A stretch of 64,000 nucleotides of DNA from an uncultured Hyphomicrobiales bacterium (lineage in GTDB: Bacteria; Pseudomonadota; Alphaproteobacteria; Rhizobiales; Beijerinckiaceae), in the NCBI GenBank assembly GCA_903847605.1, contig CAINED010000013.1, positions 377,000 through 440,999 on the forward strand, read 5' to 3'. The notes beneath the pieces were generated by a model. That model made no database searches and was not told the origin of the DNA. It saw only the letters and a program-made list of their open reading frames with translations. A program made the translations under genes and the position numbers. Shown here one piece after another: positions 25,260-33,771 of the stretch (position 1 is the first letter of the stretch; every line of letters begins with the position of its first letter).

Positions 25260-26533
25260 GCGCCACCCTTGCCGAATCGAGGTGCAACCACGGTTGCGGA
25301 TTTGCCTCCCATCGCCGCTGCGATCGAATTGCCTATCGTCTCGACGGCGCGGCGCATCGGATCGGCGTCCAGATGGGCGTAACGCGCTGTTGTGGCGGGC
25401 TGGGAGTGCCCCAACAACTTGCCGATGACAGGTAGGCCCAGATTAGCTCCAGCGCCGACGCTGGCGAAGCTGTGACGCAAATCGTGAATGCGCAGCCCTT
25501 CAAGTCCTGCCGCGCGCGTGATGGCCGCCCAAGGCTTTTTAAGGTCGGTGCGCGGTTCTCCCTTAACCTCGCCGGGGAAAACGTGCGGATTGCCCTCCAC
25601 GCGCGCCAATGAGGCTAGGACGGCCTGCGCCGCGGCGGACAGGTAGATCGGCTTTTGACCGGTCTTGCTGTCGGGCAAGTGGATCATGCCACGGTCAAAA
25701 TCGATCCAATCCCAGCGGGCGTGCAACACCTCGCGCAGCCGGGCTCCGGTGAGAATGAGAAGCCGGATTGCAGCGGCGGCGTAGGGATCCAACATCGTGC
25801 GGGCGTTGCGGGGCGTGTGCTTCGCGGTCGGCTTGGTCTCGTCGGTCGCCCATGCGAGTCCGTTCGTCTCGCCTTCGCGAATGGCATCGCCCAGCCGGGC
25901 CAGTTCTTCGGCGCTGAGGAAGCGCTCGCGGCGCACCTCCTTGAATCGATCGATGCCGGTTGCCGGGTTCGGCCCGATGCCGGGCTCTTCGCGCTTGGCC
26001 GCCCAGTTCCAAGCGCTGGAAATCACGGCAAGGGACTTGTTGGCGATGGCGGGGGTTCCGGAAAGGCTCGAGTGCAGCCGCTGTACATCGGACCGGCGCA
26101 CCTCGTTCATGCGGCGGGAGCCGAGGGCGGGCAGGACATGCAGGCGCATGATGCGCTCGTAGTCGTCCTGCGTTCCCCCCTTGCGCTTCGCGGCGACGTG
26201 CGAGGCAAGGAATTCGGCCGCCACCTCGCGCACGCTTCGCACCTCGCGCGCGGCGCGCCGTTGGGCGATGGGGTCCGCGCCTGTCTCTACCGCTCCCAGC
26301 AGCTTCTTGGCCTCTGAGCGGGCCTCCTCGGCCGTCAGACGGCCATGCTCGCCGATGGTGATGCGCCGCGACCGGCCGGCCTGCCGAAACTGGGCGATGT
26401 AGACCTTGCGCCCGGTCGGATAGGCCACCGCTCCAAAGCCGGACAGGGCATCGTCCCAGAGGAAAGCGCGGTCCTTTTGGGAATCGCACTGAAGACCGTC
26501 GACACTGCGTTTCGAAATCCGATTGTCGCCCAT
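25256..26533 (-). CDS. Tyrosine recombinase/integrase of the tRNA-Thr element
   Basis: A 425-residue site-specific recombinase. The N-terminal DUF4102 arm-binding domain (FLWDDALSGFGAVAYPTGRKVYI) and SAM-like core (VAAEFLASHVAAKRKG) precede the catalytic domain with Arg in TGARLREVLHARWDWI, HDLRHSFAS (H-x-x-R), the later GHSQPATTARYAHL (His/Trp site and nucleophile Tyr). It is of the P4/phage-integrase type that targets tRNA genes. ATG 26533 is chosen because MGDNRISKRSVDG begins the family domain. The right att repeat lies 180 bp upstream of its start. Confidence 0.94.
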   Translation of the reverse strand: MGDNRISKRSVDGLQCDSQKDRAFLWDDALSGFGAVAYPTGRKVYIAQFRQAGRSRRITIGEHGRLTAEEARSEAKKLLGAVETGADPIAQRRAAREVRSVREVAAEFLASHVAAKRKGGTQDDYERIMRLHVLPALGSRRMNEVRRSDVQRLHSSLSGTPAIANKSLAVISSAWNWAAKREEPGIGPNPATGIDRFKEVRRERFLSAEELARLGDAIREGETNGLAWATDETKPTAKHTPRNARTMLDPYAAAAIRLLILTGARLREVLHARWDWIDFDRGMIHLPDSKTGQKPIYLSAAAQAVLASLARVEGNPHVFPGEVKGEPRTDLKKPWAAITRAAGLEGLRIHDLRHSFASVGAGANLGLPVIGKLLGHSQPATTARYAHLDADPMRRAVETIGNSIAAAMGGKSATVVAPRFGKGGA

Positions 26534-26713
26534 TTTGCGCCCTCTCTGCGGGGCTTCCGGTAAGCGCTCGGTAAGCGCGGTAAGCAGCCGGTAAGCAAAA
26601 TGAGGATAGCCACAGATAACTTGGGAAAGCAACAGAAATCATAAAATCGTTGTGCGGCAGCGAAATCTTCAATGTCGGGCATCAGCAGATTTTGAAGGGA
26701 ATTCAGGGCCGCC

Positions 26714-26761
26714 TCATTCGTAATGATGGGGTCGGGAGTTCGATTCTCTCTTGCGGCACCA
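26714..26761 (+). repeat. attR: 48-bp direct repeat of the tRNA-Thr 3' end
   Basis: Identical to 20662-20709, starting in the anticodon stem. The upstream D-arm and acceptor 5' half are missing, so this is not a second tRNA gene but the right attachment site. Confidence 0.95.
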
Positions 26762-27133
26762 CTTCCAACAGTTCCTACCTGAGTCAAACCTGTTCCGCGC
26801 TGTTGCGCGTGCGCATTTGTTCTGCCGGTAAAAGCCGTCGTGGGGTAAGGGATCTCGAGAGTTTGGATAAGCTGCGGAAGCTTGGCAGTATGCTGCCTTC
26901 CAATTGCGATCCGCTATGCGTGGCCTAATTTACCGCTCAGGTAACCCTGGCACACCGTCTGGAGCCGACTTCGCCACCCGAACCTCTAGTTTGCTCAATA
27001 TCCGAGTTGCAAAAGTATGCCGTTCGCAATGATGGGAACGGAAACCGGATTTCTTTGCGCCCAACTGCTTCTAGCGTTGTTTGGTGTTCACATTGCGAAA
27101 GGCGCAGCTTTCGCCTTGTGGCTGGAGCTAAAG

Positions 27134-27139
27134 TATATT
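27134..27139 (+). promoter_or_regulatory. Possible -10 element of the retron transcript
   Basis: TATATT lies 11 bp before the inferred 5' end of the retron RNA (a1 at 27151). No good -35 hexamer at ideal spacing is visible; the assignment rests on position and on the local AT content. Confidence 0.3.
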
Positions 27140-27150
27140 ACCTTTATGTA

Positions 27151-27309
27151 GCTTCTTAGCTGGGTGCAGTCCTTGGATAAAGGCACACTCAATGCCGGAC
27201 GTAAGTCAGGCTATTATTATTGGGAACATTTGGGCGCCGACTTCCGACCGAAGCCGGCACCGCTACTCGGCACCGGCTTCGGTCGGAAGTCGCCGCTTAA
27301 GTAAGAGGC
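27151..27309 (+). ncRNA. Retron msr-msd non-coding RNA (template for msDNA)
   Basis: Upstream of the effector/RT pair lies a structured, non-coding stretch. Inferred parts: a1 GCTTCTTA (27151-27158) pairing with a2 TAAGAGGC (27302-27309) with one G-U; the priming guanosine G27159 in the context TTAGC; two msr hairpins (27171-27183, and 27194-27211 with loop GTAA); and a long msd hairpin with a perfect 20-bp stem (27238-27257 with 27273-27292) capped by a further 3-bp stem. RT would start at the 2'-OH of G27159 and copy the msd. The total of about 159 bases is normal for retrons. Boundaries are read by eye; the a1/a2 pairing is short. Confidence 0.8.
27238..27292 (+). repeat. msd hairpin: perfect 20-bp inverted repeat
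   Basis: The arms 27238-27257 and 27273-27292 are exact reverse complements around a 15-base loop in which CCG/CGG can pair further. Outside, 27234-27236 can pair with 27294-27296 after one mismatch. Such a long stable stem is the usual core of retron msDNA. Confidence 0.9.
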
Positions 27310-27314
27310 GAAAA

Positions 27315-28226
27315 TTGGACCACCCGTTGATCACTAAGGACCAATTCAATCTTAGAAAGCGGGTGGTTCAATTTTTAAGCACTGCATATAGTGTAATGCG
27401 GGAAGGAAACATCATCTTTGTTTGTGGTGGATTAAGCGCCACCGATATGCGGTTTCAGTTTCTAGACTATTGCAAAATCAAGCACCCAGAATTTGAAGTA
27501 TTTTTCCCAGAGTACGCTATCAAGAATTATTTTGCGAATGCGGGTAATAATCAATTTAACATTGCTGATTTTGAAGAATTAATTGGACAGTTATCGCACG
27601 CGATTGTCGTCTTTCCCGAAGCAGCCGGATCCTACGCAGAAACTGGTTTTTTCAGCGCGATTGAAGGACTGGCGAGCAAGACCATTTTGGCGATGGATTC
27701 TCGATTCCAATCACGGGATAGTTTCATCTCCATCGGTCCTGCGATGAAGTTTAACGCAACCTCTCGATTTAACGATGTTATACAGCTTGTATATCAAAAC
27801 CCAGATTTTGAGATCGTCGCGAAAAGAATTAATAGATTTCCGCTTAATAAAAACCGGCGCGCCCTGAAGCTTAAAGCCTTTCGGGAACTGAGTACGTTCG
27901 AGGTATTCTGTCTAATTCAGAAACTGTTCGACTTGCTAAGAATAGCAACAATTGACGATATAATTTTTCTCTTCAACTCAATATTTCATGGGCAGTTTTC
28001 TAAAGCCAAAATCATACAGCTGACCTCGATATTAGCTGGAGCGAATTACATAAGACCGGTGGGTGCTTTCGGACATTACACAACAACATCGAAACCAGTA
28101 CTTTTGCAAGTACTCAAGAGCTACGAGAGTAGTGAAGTCAATTTTAGGATGGAATTAGCGGGAGCAGTAGAGCGCGCCAACCCTGAGTTCGTCAGCCTCT
28201 TCGAGGAAGCGCACAATGTTACTTGA
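27315..28226 (+). CDS. Retron effector: nucleoside deoxyribosyltransferase-like protein with C-terminal winged helix
   Basis: About 303 residues from a TTG start at 27315, which follows the ribosome-binding-like AAGAGG (27303-27308) at good distance. An in-frame ATG at 27192 would run through the msr and msd hairpins and is rejected. The N-terminal domain shows IIFVCGG (from residue 33), VFFPEYAI, HAIVVFPEAAGSYAETGFFS and SFISIGP, the same blocks as the effector of retron Ec86/Eco1 (FLCGG, FYPE, FPESPGSFTELGAFS, SFINYGP). The Glu in the PGS-x-x-E-x-G segment is the expected catalytic residue. The C-terminal third resembles a winged helix. In Ec86 this protein acts as a toxin held by the RT-msDNA complex. 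Base composition is AT-rich compared with the core genes. Confidence 0.88.
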   Translation: MDHPLITKDQFNLRKRVVQFLSTAYSVMREGNIIFVCGGLSATDMRFQFLDYCKIKHPEFEVFFPEYAIKNYFANAGNNQFNIADFEELIGQLSHAIVVFPEAAGSYAETGFFSAIEGLASKTILAMDSRFQSRDSFISIGPAMKFNATSRFNDVIQLVYQNPDFEIVAKRINRFPLNKNRRALKLKAFRELSTFEVFCLIQKLFDLLRIATIDDIIFLFNSIFHGQFSKAKIIQLTSILAGANYIRPVGAFGHYTTTSKPVLLQVLKSYESSEVNFRMELAGAVERANPEFVSLFEEAHNVT

Positions 28227-29145
28227 AAAATTTGAAAAACAAATGGGCCTCAGCAGAGCAGATCTCGTAAAATTCGCCCAAAAGGCGTCTCATCAGTATA
28301 AATCCTATAACATTCCGAAACGCTCAGGTGGAACGAGACGAATAGACCATCCGACACCTGCATTAAAGGCAGTACAGCGATGGCTTAATCGTTACTTGTT
28401 TTTGCAGATGCCTGTACATTTCGCTGCCACTGCTTATGTAAAAGGTGCGAACATCAGAGATAACGCGCTTGTACATCGCAGTTTTCCTTTTACACTTCGT
28501 GCTGACTTTGAAGATTTCTTTCCGTCGTTCCACGTCGGGCACGTGAAGGAATTCTTAAAAAGAACAACAATACCGAAGTCGCCTTTGACAGAAGATGATA
28601 TTGATTTTGTGGTAGGTGTTGTAAGCCGCCATGGTTCACTAACAATAGGAGCGCCATCTTCGCCCTTACTTACCAATGTTATGATGTTTGCTTTTGATAG
28701 TGACATGTCTGACTGGGCGGGCGCAAATGGGTGTGTGTATACAAGATATGCTGATGACATGTTTGTTTCATCTCGAAATCCAGATTATTTGCAAGAGGCC
28801 TTGAGACAGATTGCGAGATATTCCGCAAAATTTGAACTTGCTGATTTGCGTATCAACAAGAAGAAGACAGCCTTTTTGTCCAGGAAACACAGGCGGACCA
28901 TCGCGGGACTGACAATCACGCCAGACTATCGTGTATCTATAGGCCTTGAGCGTAAGAAGGATATCAAACATGAATTGTATGAGTTTTGCTGCGGAAGATT
29001 AGAGCCTGAAAGATATGATCATCTTCGAGGTTGGATTGCTTTCGTAAAGGATTGCGAGCCTGAGTTTTTTTCTATACTCGCAAGAAAGTACAAACTGGAA
29101 CTACTCAGTACTAGGATTACCTCGGTTTCACATCGCACCGCATAG
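28216..29145 (+). CDS. Retron reverse transcriptase
   Basis: A 309-residue reverse transcriptase overlapping the effector stop by 11 bases. Visible motifs in order: KRSGGTRRIDHP (RT1), the retron-specific NAxxH as DNALVH (domain X), LRADFEDFFPSF (motif A), APSSPLLTNVMMFAFD (motif B'), YTRYADDMFVS (catalytic YADD), and IAGLTITPDYRVSIG in the place of the retron VTG motif Y. Length and motif set fit retron RTs, not group II introns (no maturase domain) or DGRs. It would use the RNA at 27151-27309. Markedly AT-rich, indicating horizontal transfer. Confidence 0.94.
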   Translation: MLLEKFEKQMGLSRADLVKFAQKASHQYKSYNIPKRSGGTRRIDHPTPALKAVQRWLNRYLFLQMPVHFAATAYVKGANIRDNALVHRSFPFTLRADFEDFFPSFHVGHVKEFLKRTTIPKSPLTEDDIDFVVGVVSRHGSLTIGAPSSPLLTNVMMFAFDSDMSDWAGANGCVYTRYADDMFVSSRNPDYLQEALRQIARYSAKFELADLRINKKKTAFLSRKHRRTIAGLTITPDYRVSIGLERKKDIKHELYEFCCGRLEPERYDHLRGWIAFVKDCEPEFFSILARKYKLELLSTRITSVSHRTA

Positions 29146-29155
29146 ATACTTTCTT

Positions 29156-29186
29156 AACTAGCCATCGGGCCAGCTTCGCGCTAGTT
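29156..29186 (+). terminator. Possible terminator after the retron
   Basis: AACTAGC (29156-29162) pairs with GCTAGTT (29180-29186), the latter running into TTTTCG. It separates the retron from the ABC transporter. Loop is long (17 bases), so support is moderate. Confidence 0.35.
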
Positions 29187-29193
29187 TTCGCTG

Positions 29194-30120
29194 ATGCAGC
29201 TAGCTATCCAAATCACCAGCCTGTCCAAGACCTATGCGTCGGGATTTCAGGCTCTCAAAAACGTAACGCTTGAAATTCGCAGCGGCGAAATCTTCGCGCT
29301 GCTCGGGCCCAATGGCGCGGGCAAGACGACGCTGATTTCCATTGTCTGCGGCATCGTCAACAGAAGCAGCGGCGACATCAGGGTCGGCGGGCTCGATATC
29401 GGGCGCGACTGGCGCGCGGTGCGCTCGCGCATCGGTCTCGTGCCGCAGGAATTGACGACCGACGCATTCGAAACCGTCTGGGCCACGGTGTCGTTCAGCC
29501 GCGGTCTCTTCGGCAAGGCGAAGAATCCTGCCTTCGTCGAAAAGGTGCTGCGCGACCTCTCGCTATGGGAGAAGAAGGATTCGAAGATCATGGCCCTGTC
29601 GGGCGGCATGAAGCGGCGCGTGATGATCGCCAAGGCCCTGTCGCACGAGCCGGACATTCTCTTTCTCGACGAACCGACGGCGGGCGTCGACGTCGAGTTG
29701 CGCAAGGATATGTGGGATGTCGTGCGACGGCTTCGCGAAAGCGGCGTCACCATCGTGCTCACCACGCATTATATCGAGGAAGCCGAGGAGATGGCCGATC
29801 GCATCGGCATCATGTCGAAAGGCGAATTGCTGCTTGTCGAGGAAAAAACGGCGCTGATGGATAAACTGGGCAGCAAGCAGCTCGTGTTGCATCTCGTTGC
29901 GCCGCTCGAAACTGTGCCAGCCTCGCTGTCGCGCCATGCGCTGGAACTGGCGAACGAAGGCCGCGATCTCGTTTTCAACTACGATTCGCGTAACGAACGC
30001 ACGGGCATCGCCTCGCTTCTGGCCGACATCGGCGACGCTGGAATCAGGTATGGCGATCTCGAAACGCGGCAATCGTCGCTGGAAGACATTTTTGTCGGCC
30101 TCGTGAGGGACAGACGATGA
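29194..30120 (+). CDS. ABC transporter ATP-binding protein (ABC-2/YadG type)
   Basis: A 308-residue ATPase: Walker [15 protein letters not shown]-loop LVPQEL, signature [15 protein letters not shown], Walker [15 protein letters not shown], switch His in [11 protein letters not shown]. The C-terminal extension (after about residue 215) is that of drug/polysaccharide-type ABC-2 exporters. Its stop overlaps the permease start by 4 bases (ATGA). High GC content returns here, marking the end of the foreign segment. Substrate unknown. Confidence 0.93.
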   Translation: MQLAIQITSLSKTYASGFQALKNVTLEIRSGEIFALLGPNGAGKTTLISIVCGIVNRSSGDIRVGGLDIGRDWRAVRSRIGLVPQELTTDAFETVWATVSFSRGLFGKAKNPAFVEKVLRDLSLWEKKDSKIMALSGGMKRRVMIAKALSHEPDILFLDEPTAGVDVELRKDMWDVVRRLRESGVTIVLTTHYIEEAEEMADRIGIMSKGELLLVEEKTALMDKLGSKQLVLHLVAPLETVPASLSRHALELANEGRDLVFNYDSRNERTGIASLLADIGDAGIRYGDLETRQSSLEDIFVGLVRDRR

Positions 30121-30878
30121 ATATGCACGCTGTCAGGGCCATCTATCACTTCGAAATGGCGCGTACCTGGCGCACGCCGCTGCAAAGCATCCTGTCGCCG
30201 GTGATTTCGACCTCGCTCTATTTCGTCGTGTTCGGCGCGGCGATCGGACAGCGCTTTGCGGAAGTCGATGGCGTCTCCTACGGCGCCTTCATCGTCCCCG
30301 GCGTGATCATGCTGTCGCTACTCACGCAAAGCATCATGAACGCCTCTTTTGGCATCTACTTTCCCCGCTTCACCGGCACGATCTATGAACTTCTCTCCGC
30401 GCCGGTGTCGCCGCTCGAAATCGTGCTTGGGTATGTCGGAGCGGCGGCGACGAAGTCGGTGATTCTTGGCCTCATCATTCTCGCGACGTCGGCTTTCTTC
30501 GTCGATTTGCGGATCGCCCATCCCGTGTGGATGCTGGCGCTGCTGCTGCTGACCGCGTTCACCTTCAGCCTGTTCGGGTTCATCATCGGCATCTGGGCGG
30601 ACGGGTTCGAAAAACTGCAGACGATCCCGCTGCTGATCGTGACGCCGCTCGCCTTTCTCGGCGGAACCTTCTATTCGATCCACATGCTGCCCTCGCCGTG
30701 GCAGACGATCTCACTGTTCAACCCGGTCGTCTATCTCGTCAGCGCCTTTCGCTGGAGCTTCCACGAAAGGTCAGATGTAAGTCTTGCCATCAGCGTCGCC
30801 ATTATCTGCGGATTTCTGGTGCTTTGTCTCGCCACGGTGTGGTGGATGTTCCGCACAGGCTACCGGCTGAAGAACTGA
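30117..30878 (+). CDS. ABC-2 type transporter permease (YadH type)
   Basis: A 253-residue integral membrane protein with six helices, e.g. [84 protein letters not shown] and [40 protein letters not shown] is the conserved ABC-2 loop. Coupled by ATGA overlap to the ATPase at 29194; two of each would form the exporter. It may export a lipid, glycan or drug. Confidence 0.93.
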   Translation: MNMHAVRAIYHFEMARTWRTPLQSILSPVISTSLYFVVFGAAIGQRFAEVDGVSYGAFIVPGVIMLSLLTQSIMNASFGIYFPRFTGTIYELLSAPVSPLEIVLGYVGAAATKSVILGLIILATSAFFVDLRIAHPVWMLALLLLTAFTFSLFGFIIGIWADGFEKLQTIPLLIVTPLAFLGGTFYSIHMLPSPWQTISLFNPVVYLVSAFRWSFHERSDVSLAISVAIICGFLVLCLATVWWMFRTGYRLKN

Positions 30879-30951
30879 ACGGCCCTGCCGCGTCAGCTTG
30901 CGCATCCGTTCAAAAAGCGGTTTGCTGCGACAAAATTTCGGGAGGAATTCG

Positions 30952-32670
30952 ATGACCGCGCCCTACGCCATGCGCGTCGAGACGAATGTGGGCATTCCCG
31001 TGCGCGACGGCGCGATCCTGCGCGCGAATGTCTATCGCCCGGATGCTCCGGGCCGGTTTCCTGTGCTCATGACGTTCGGGCCCTATGGCAAGGATGTGCC
31101 ATTGCGCCAGTTCATGCAGGAAGCGTGGGATCGCCTGAACGAGACCTATCCGGAAATTCTCGCGGCCTCGTCCTGCAAGCATCTCGTGTTCGAGCGTCCG
31201 GATCCGGAATTATGGATTCCGGATGGCTACGTTCTCATCAACGTGGACTCGCGCGGCGCCGGCAAGTCGCCGGGCAAGCTCGATCCGAATTCGCCAGCGG
31301 AATTTCGCGATTTCTACGACGCCATCGAATGGGCGGGCGCGCAGGATTTTTCGAATGGCAAAGTCGGTCTGCTCGGCATTTCCTACTATGCGGCGGGACA
31401 ATGGTTCGTCTCGGCGATGAAGCCGAAATATCTTTCGGCGATCCTGCCGTGGCAGGGCACATACGATTTTTATCGCGACCGAACGCGGCTCGATGGCATC
31501 TATTCGTCGGGATTTCTCAAGCGCTGGTGGACCGCGAGTGTCCTGCGCAACCAGTATGGAAACCCTGCCACAAATTGCACCGATATCTACACCGGCGAGC
31601 GTGTGACGGGCCCGGCGAGCTTCACGCCGGAAGAATTGAAAGCCAATGCATCCGATTATCTCGAAGATGTTCTGGCGCATCCGCTCTGCGACGACTTCTA
31701 CAAGGACCGTACGCCCGATCTTTCGAAGATCGATATTCCCGCGCTGGTCGTCGCGAACTGGGGCGGGCTCGGCCTGCATCTGCGCGGCACCATCCGTGGC
31801 TTCATGGGCATCGCATCGAAGGACAAGTGGCTCAAGGTGCAGGGCGGCTCATATTTCCACACCTTCCTGCAGCCCAAAAATGTCGCGATGCAGAAGCGCT
31901 TCTTCGACCGCTATCTGAAGGGCGTGAACAACGGCTGGGAGAACGAGCCGCGCGTCGAAGTGCAGGTGCGCGCGCCCGGCGACACGATCAGGCGCACGGC
32001 CAGCGGCGCAAGCTGGCCGCTGCCCAACACGCAATGGACGAAGTACTGGCTTGACGCCGGCGCGAAGACGATTGCTCTGGAAGAACCGAAAGCCAACGCC
32101 AGTTCCACCTATCCTGCGCTCAGCGAAGGCGTGACGTTCTCGACGCCCGTCTTCACGCGCGAGACGGAAATCGCCGGCCCGGTCAAGGCAAAGCTATTCG
32201 TTTCGTCGACGACGCCGGACATGGATATTTTCGCGACCATTTGCGCCTGGGACGCCGATGGCAAGGAGATGACATTCATTGGCGCGCCGGAGCCAAAAGC
32301 GCCGCTGACGCAAGGCTGGCTGCGCGTATCCCAGCGCAAGACCGATCCGGCGCGTTCGAGCGAGTATCTGCCCTACTATCCGCACGACGAGCGGCAGGCG
32401 CTCGCGCCGGGCGAAGTCTATGAGGTCGATCTCGAGATATGGCCGATGGCGCTGGCCTTGCCCGCTGGGGGGCGGCTGACGCTGACCATTCAGGGCAAGG
32501 ATTTCGAGCGGCCCGGCGCGACAGGGCCGATGCGCGGCGTCGCCTGGTTCACGCACGAGGAACCGCGGGACAGGCCGCCGGAGCTTTTCCATGGCGAGCA
32601 CACGCTGCACACCGGCGGTCAGCATCGCGCCTACTTGCTGCTGCCGGTGCTGGCGGAAGGCGCGGCGTGA
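30952..32670 (+). CDS. CocE/NonD-family hydrolase (X-Pro dipeptidyl-peptidase-like)
   Basis: A 572-residue serine hydrolase. The N-terminal alpha/beta domain has VPVRDGAILRANVYRP-type beginning (IPVRDG), DSRGAGKSPG, and the nucleophile elbow LGISYYAAGQW; the acidic and His residues are expected in the VVANWGG and GGSYFHTF segments. The C-terminal jelly-roll (KLFVSSTTPDMDIFATI onward) is the CocE/PepX D-domain. Family members hydrolyse esters (cocaine esterase), amides or acyl amino acids. ATG 30952 follows GGGAGGAAT. Clustered with a flavin monooxygenase and a dioxygenase. Confidence 0.92.
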   Translation: MTAPYAMRVETNVGIPVRDGAILRANVYRPDAPGRFPVLMTFGPYGKDVPLRQFMQEAWDRLNETYPEILAASSCKHLVFERPDPELWIPDGYVLINVDSRGAGKSPGKLDPNSPAEFRDFYDAIEWAGAQDFSNGKVGLLGISYYAAGQWFVSAMKPKYLSAILPWQGTYDFYRDRTRLDGIYSSGFLKRWWTASVLRNQYGNPATNCTDIYTGERVTGPASFTPEELKANASDYLEDVLAHPLCDDFYKDRTPDLSKIDIPALVVANWGGLGLHLRGTIRGFMGIASKDKWLKVQGGSYFHTFLQPKNVAMQKRFFDRYLKGVNNGWENEPRVEVQVRAPGDTIRRTASGASWPLPNTQWTKYWLDAGAKTIALEEPKANASSTYPALSEGVTFSTPVFTRETEIAGPVKAKLFVSSTTPDMDIFATICAWDADGKEMTFIGAPEPKAPLTQGWLRVSQRKTDPARSSEYLPYYPHDERQALAPGEVYEVDLEIWPMALALPAGGRLTLTIQGKDFERPGATGPMRGVAWFTHEEPRDRPPELFHGEHTLHTGGQHRAYLLLPVLAEGAA

Positions 32671-32714
32671 TCCTATAATCGCGCCAGCGCCGTCCGGCGG
32701 CTCGGGAGCGAGAC

Positions 32715-33752
32715 ATGAAATTTGGATTTTTCGGGGGAGCCAATTCGAAGCGCGGCGGCCACAATGCCGATTCCAGCGATTACCAGCGCGTCATCGACAT
32801 CACCACCGAAGCGGACCGTCTCGGCTATCACTCCATTTTCATGGTCGAGCATCACTTCACGGGCATCGGGCAGGTTTCCGCCACGCTGAACATGCTCAGC
32901 TATCTCGCCGCGAAGACGAAACGCATTCGGCTAGGAACAGCGGTCGTGGTGTTGCCCTGGCATAATCCCGTGCTGGTGGCTGAACAGGCGGCGACACTCG
33001 ACCTCCTGTCCGGCGGGCGTCTCGATTTTGGCGTCGGCAAGGGCTATCGCGATCTCGAATTCCATGGCTTCGCGATTCCTAAGGAGGAGGCGCAGGAGCG
33101 CTACGAGGAATCGCTGTCGGTCATTCTCAAGGCCTTTACGTCGGACGAGCGTTTTTCCCACCGCGGCAAATACTGGCAGTTCGACGATATTCTGGTGGAG
33201 CCGCCCACGGTGCAGAGGCCGCATCCGCCGATCTGGATCGCGGCGGGCTCGGACGATTCCATTCGCGCGGTCGCACGCTCGGGCTATAGCGTGATGTTCG
33301 ATCAGTTTTCCGGCATTGCGCGCACCAAGGAACGTCTCGATATCTGGAAAGACGAATGCGCAAAGGCCGGCCGCAATTATAATCCGATGGAAGTGACGGT
33401 CGCGCGCGGCATCTTCATCACGCGGACGCAGGAAGAGTATGAGGCCGCCGTCAAGACGCGGCGTGACGGCGTGGCGAAATTCGTTTCCAATTTTGGCAAC
33501 CTTCCGGGGCAGGAGGGCAAGACCCCCAAGGGCGCGCAATTGCAGCCGCAGAGCTATAGCGACCAGGTCTTCGCCGACGAGACCGGAGCGCTGATCGGGA
33601 CGCCGGATCAGATCGTCGAGCAGTTGAAAGTGCTGCATGGCATCGGTTTCGAATATGTGATTCTGACCATGCCGCAGAAAGTCGAGACGGTGCGCATCTT
33701 CGCGGAAGAAATCATGCCGCGTATCGAAAGTTTCGCGATGGCGGCGGAGTAG
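32715..33752 (+). CDS. LLM-class flavin-dependent monooxygenase
   Basis: A 345-residue luciferase-like TIM barrel, beginning MKFGFFGGANSKRGG. MVEHHFTGIGQVSATLNML, IRLGTAVVVLPWHNPVLVAE, LSGGRLDFGVGKGYRD and PPIWIAAGSDDS are standard family segments. It is 44 bp behind the CocE-like gene and on the same strand, followed by a TauD-type dioxygenase, so these three oxidative/hydrolytic enzymes probably serve one catabolic route. A flavin reductase is not encoded here. Confidence 0.92.
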   Translation: MKFGFFGGANSKRGGHNADSSDYQRVIDITTEADRLGYHSIFMVEHHFTGIGQVSATLNMLSYLAAKTKRIRLGTAVVVLPWHNPVLVAEQAATLDLLSGGRLDFGVGKGYRDLEFHGFAIPKEEAQERYEESLSVILKAFTSDERFSHRGKYWQFDDILVEPPTVQRPHPPIWIAAGSDDSIRAVARSGYSVMFDQFSGIARTKERLDIWKDECAKAGRNYNPMEVTVARGIFITRTQEEYEAAVKTRRDGVAKFVSNFGNLPGQEGKTPKGAQLQPQSYSDQVFADETGALIGTPDQIVEQLKVLHGIGFEYVILTMPQKVETVRIFAEEIMPRIESFAMAAE

Positions 33753-33771
33753 GATCGTAACTTACCACATT

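Larger units (their letters stand above)
20662..26761. mobile_element. Integrated genetic element at tRNA-Thr (about 6.1 kb)
   Basis: Bounded by the two 48-bp direct repeats, with a tyrosine integrase immediately inside the right end. Cargo and accessory genes in order: Mrr-type endonuclease (+), then minus-strand unknown small protein, secreted coiled-coil protein, membrane protein, two helix-turn-helix proteins, an AlpA-like protein, an unknown 212-residue protein and the integrase. All but the endonuclease run leftward from the integrase, with ATGA-type overlaps in two places. No conjugation, capsid or relaxase genes are present, so the element is a small genomic island or satellite needing help for transfer. 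Confidence 0.92.
26534..27150. other. Gene-free stretch around attR and upstream of the retron
   Basis: Holds the integrase promoter region, the 48-bp right att repeat, and then about 390 bp without a convincing gene. A perfect 7-bp hairpin (27095-27101 with 27108-27114, loop GCGCAG) lies 37 bp before the retron RNA. Short stretches open in one frame here show no protein features. Confidence 0.6.

Noticed and set aside
26714-26761. A second tRNA-Thr gene
   Set aside because: Only the 3' 48 bases are present; acceptor 5' strand and D arm are missing. It is an att repeat.
26650-26928. A 92-codon plus-strand frame across attR
   Set aside because: It is built from att repeat and non-coding DNA, no ribosome binding site or protein features.
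27021-27037. A short sequence resembling the tRNA anticodon arm (14 of 17 bases) upstream of the retron
   Set aside because: Too short and degenerate to call a decayed att site; chance similarity cannot be excluded.
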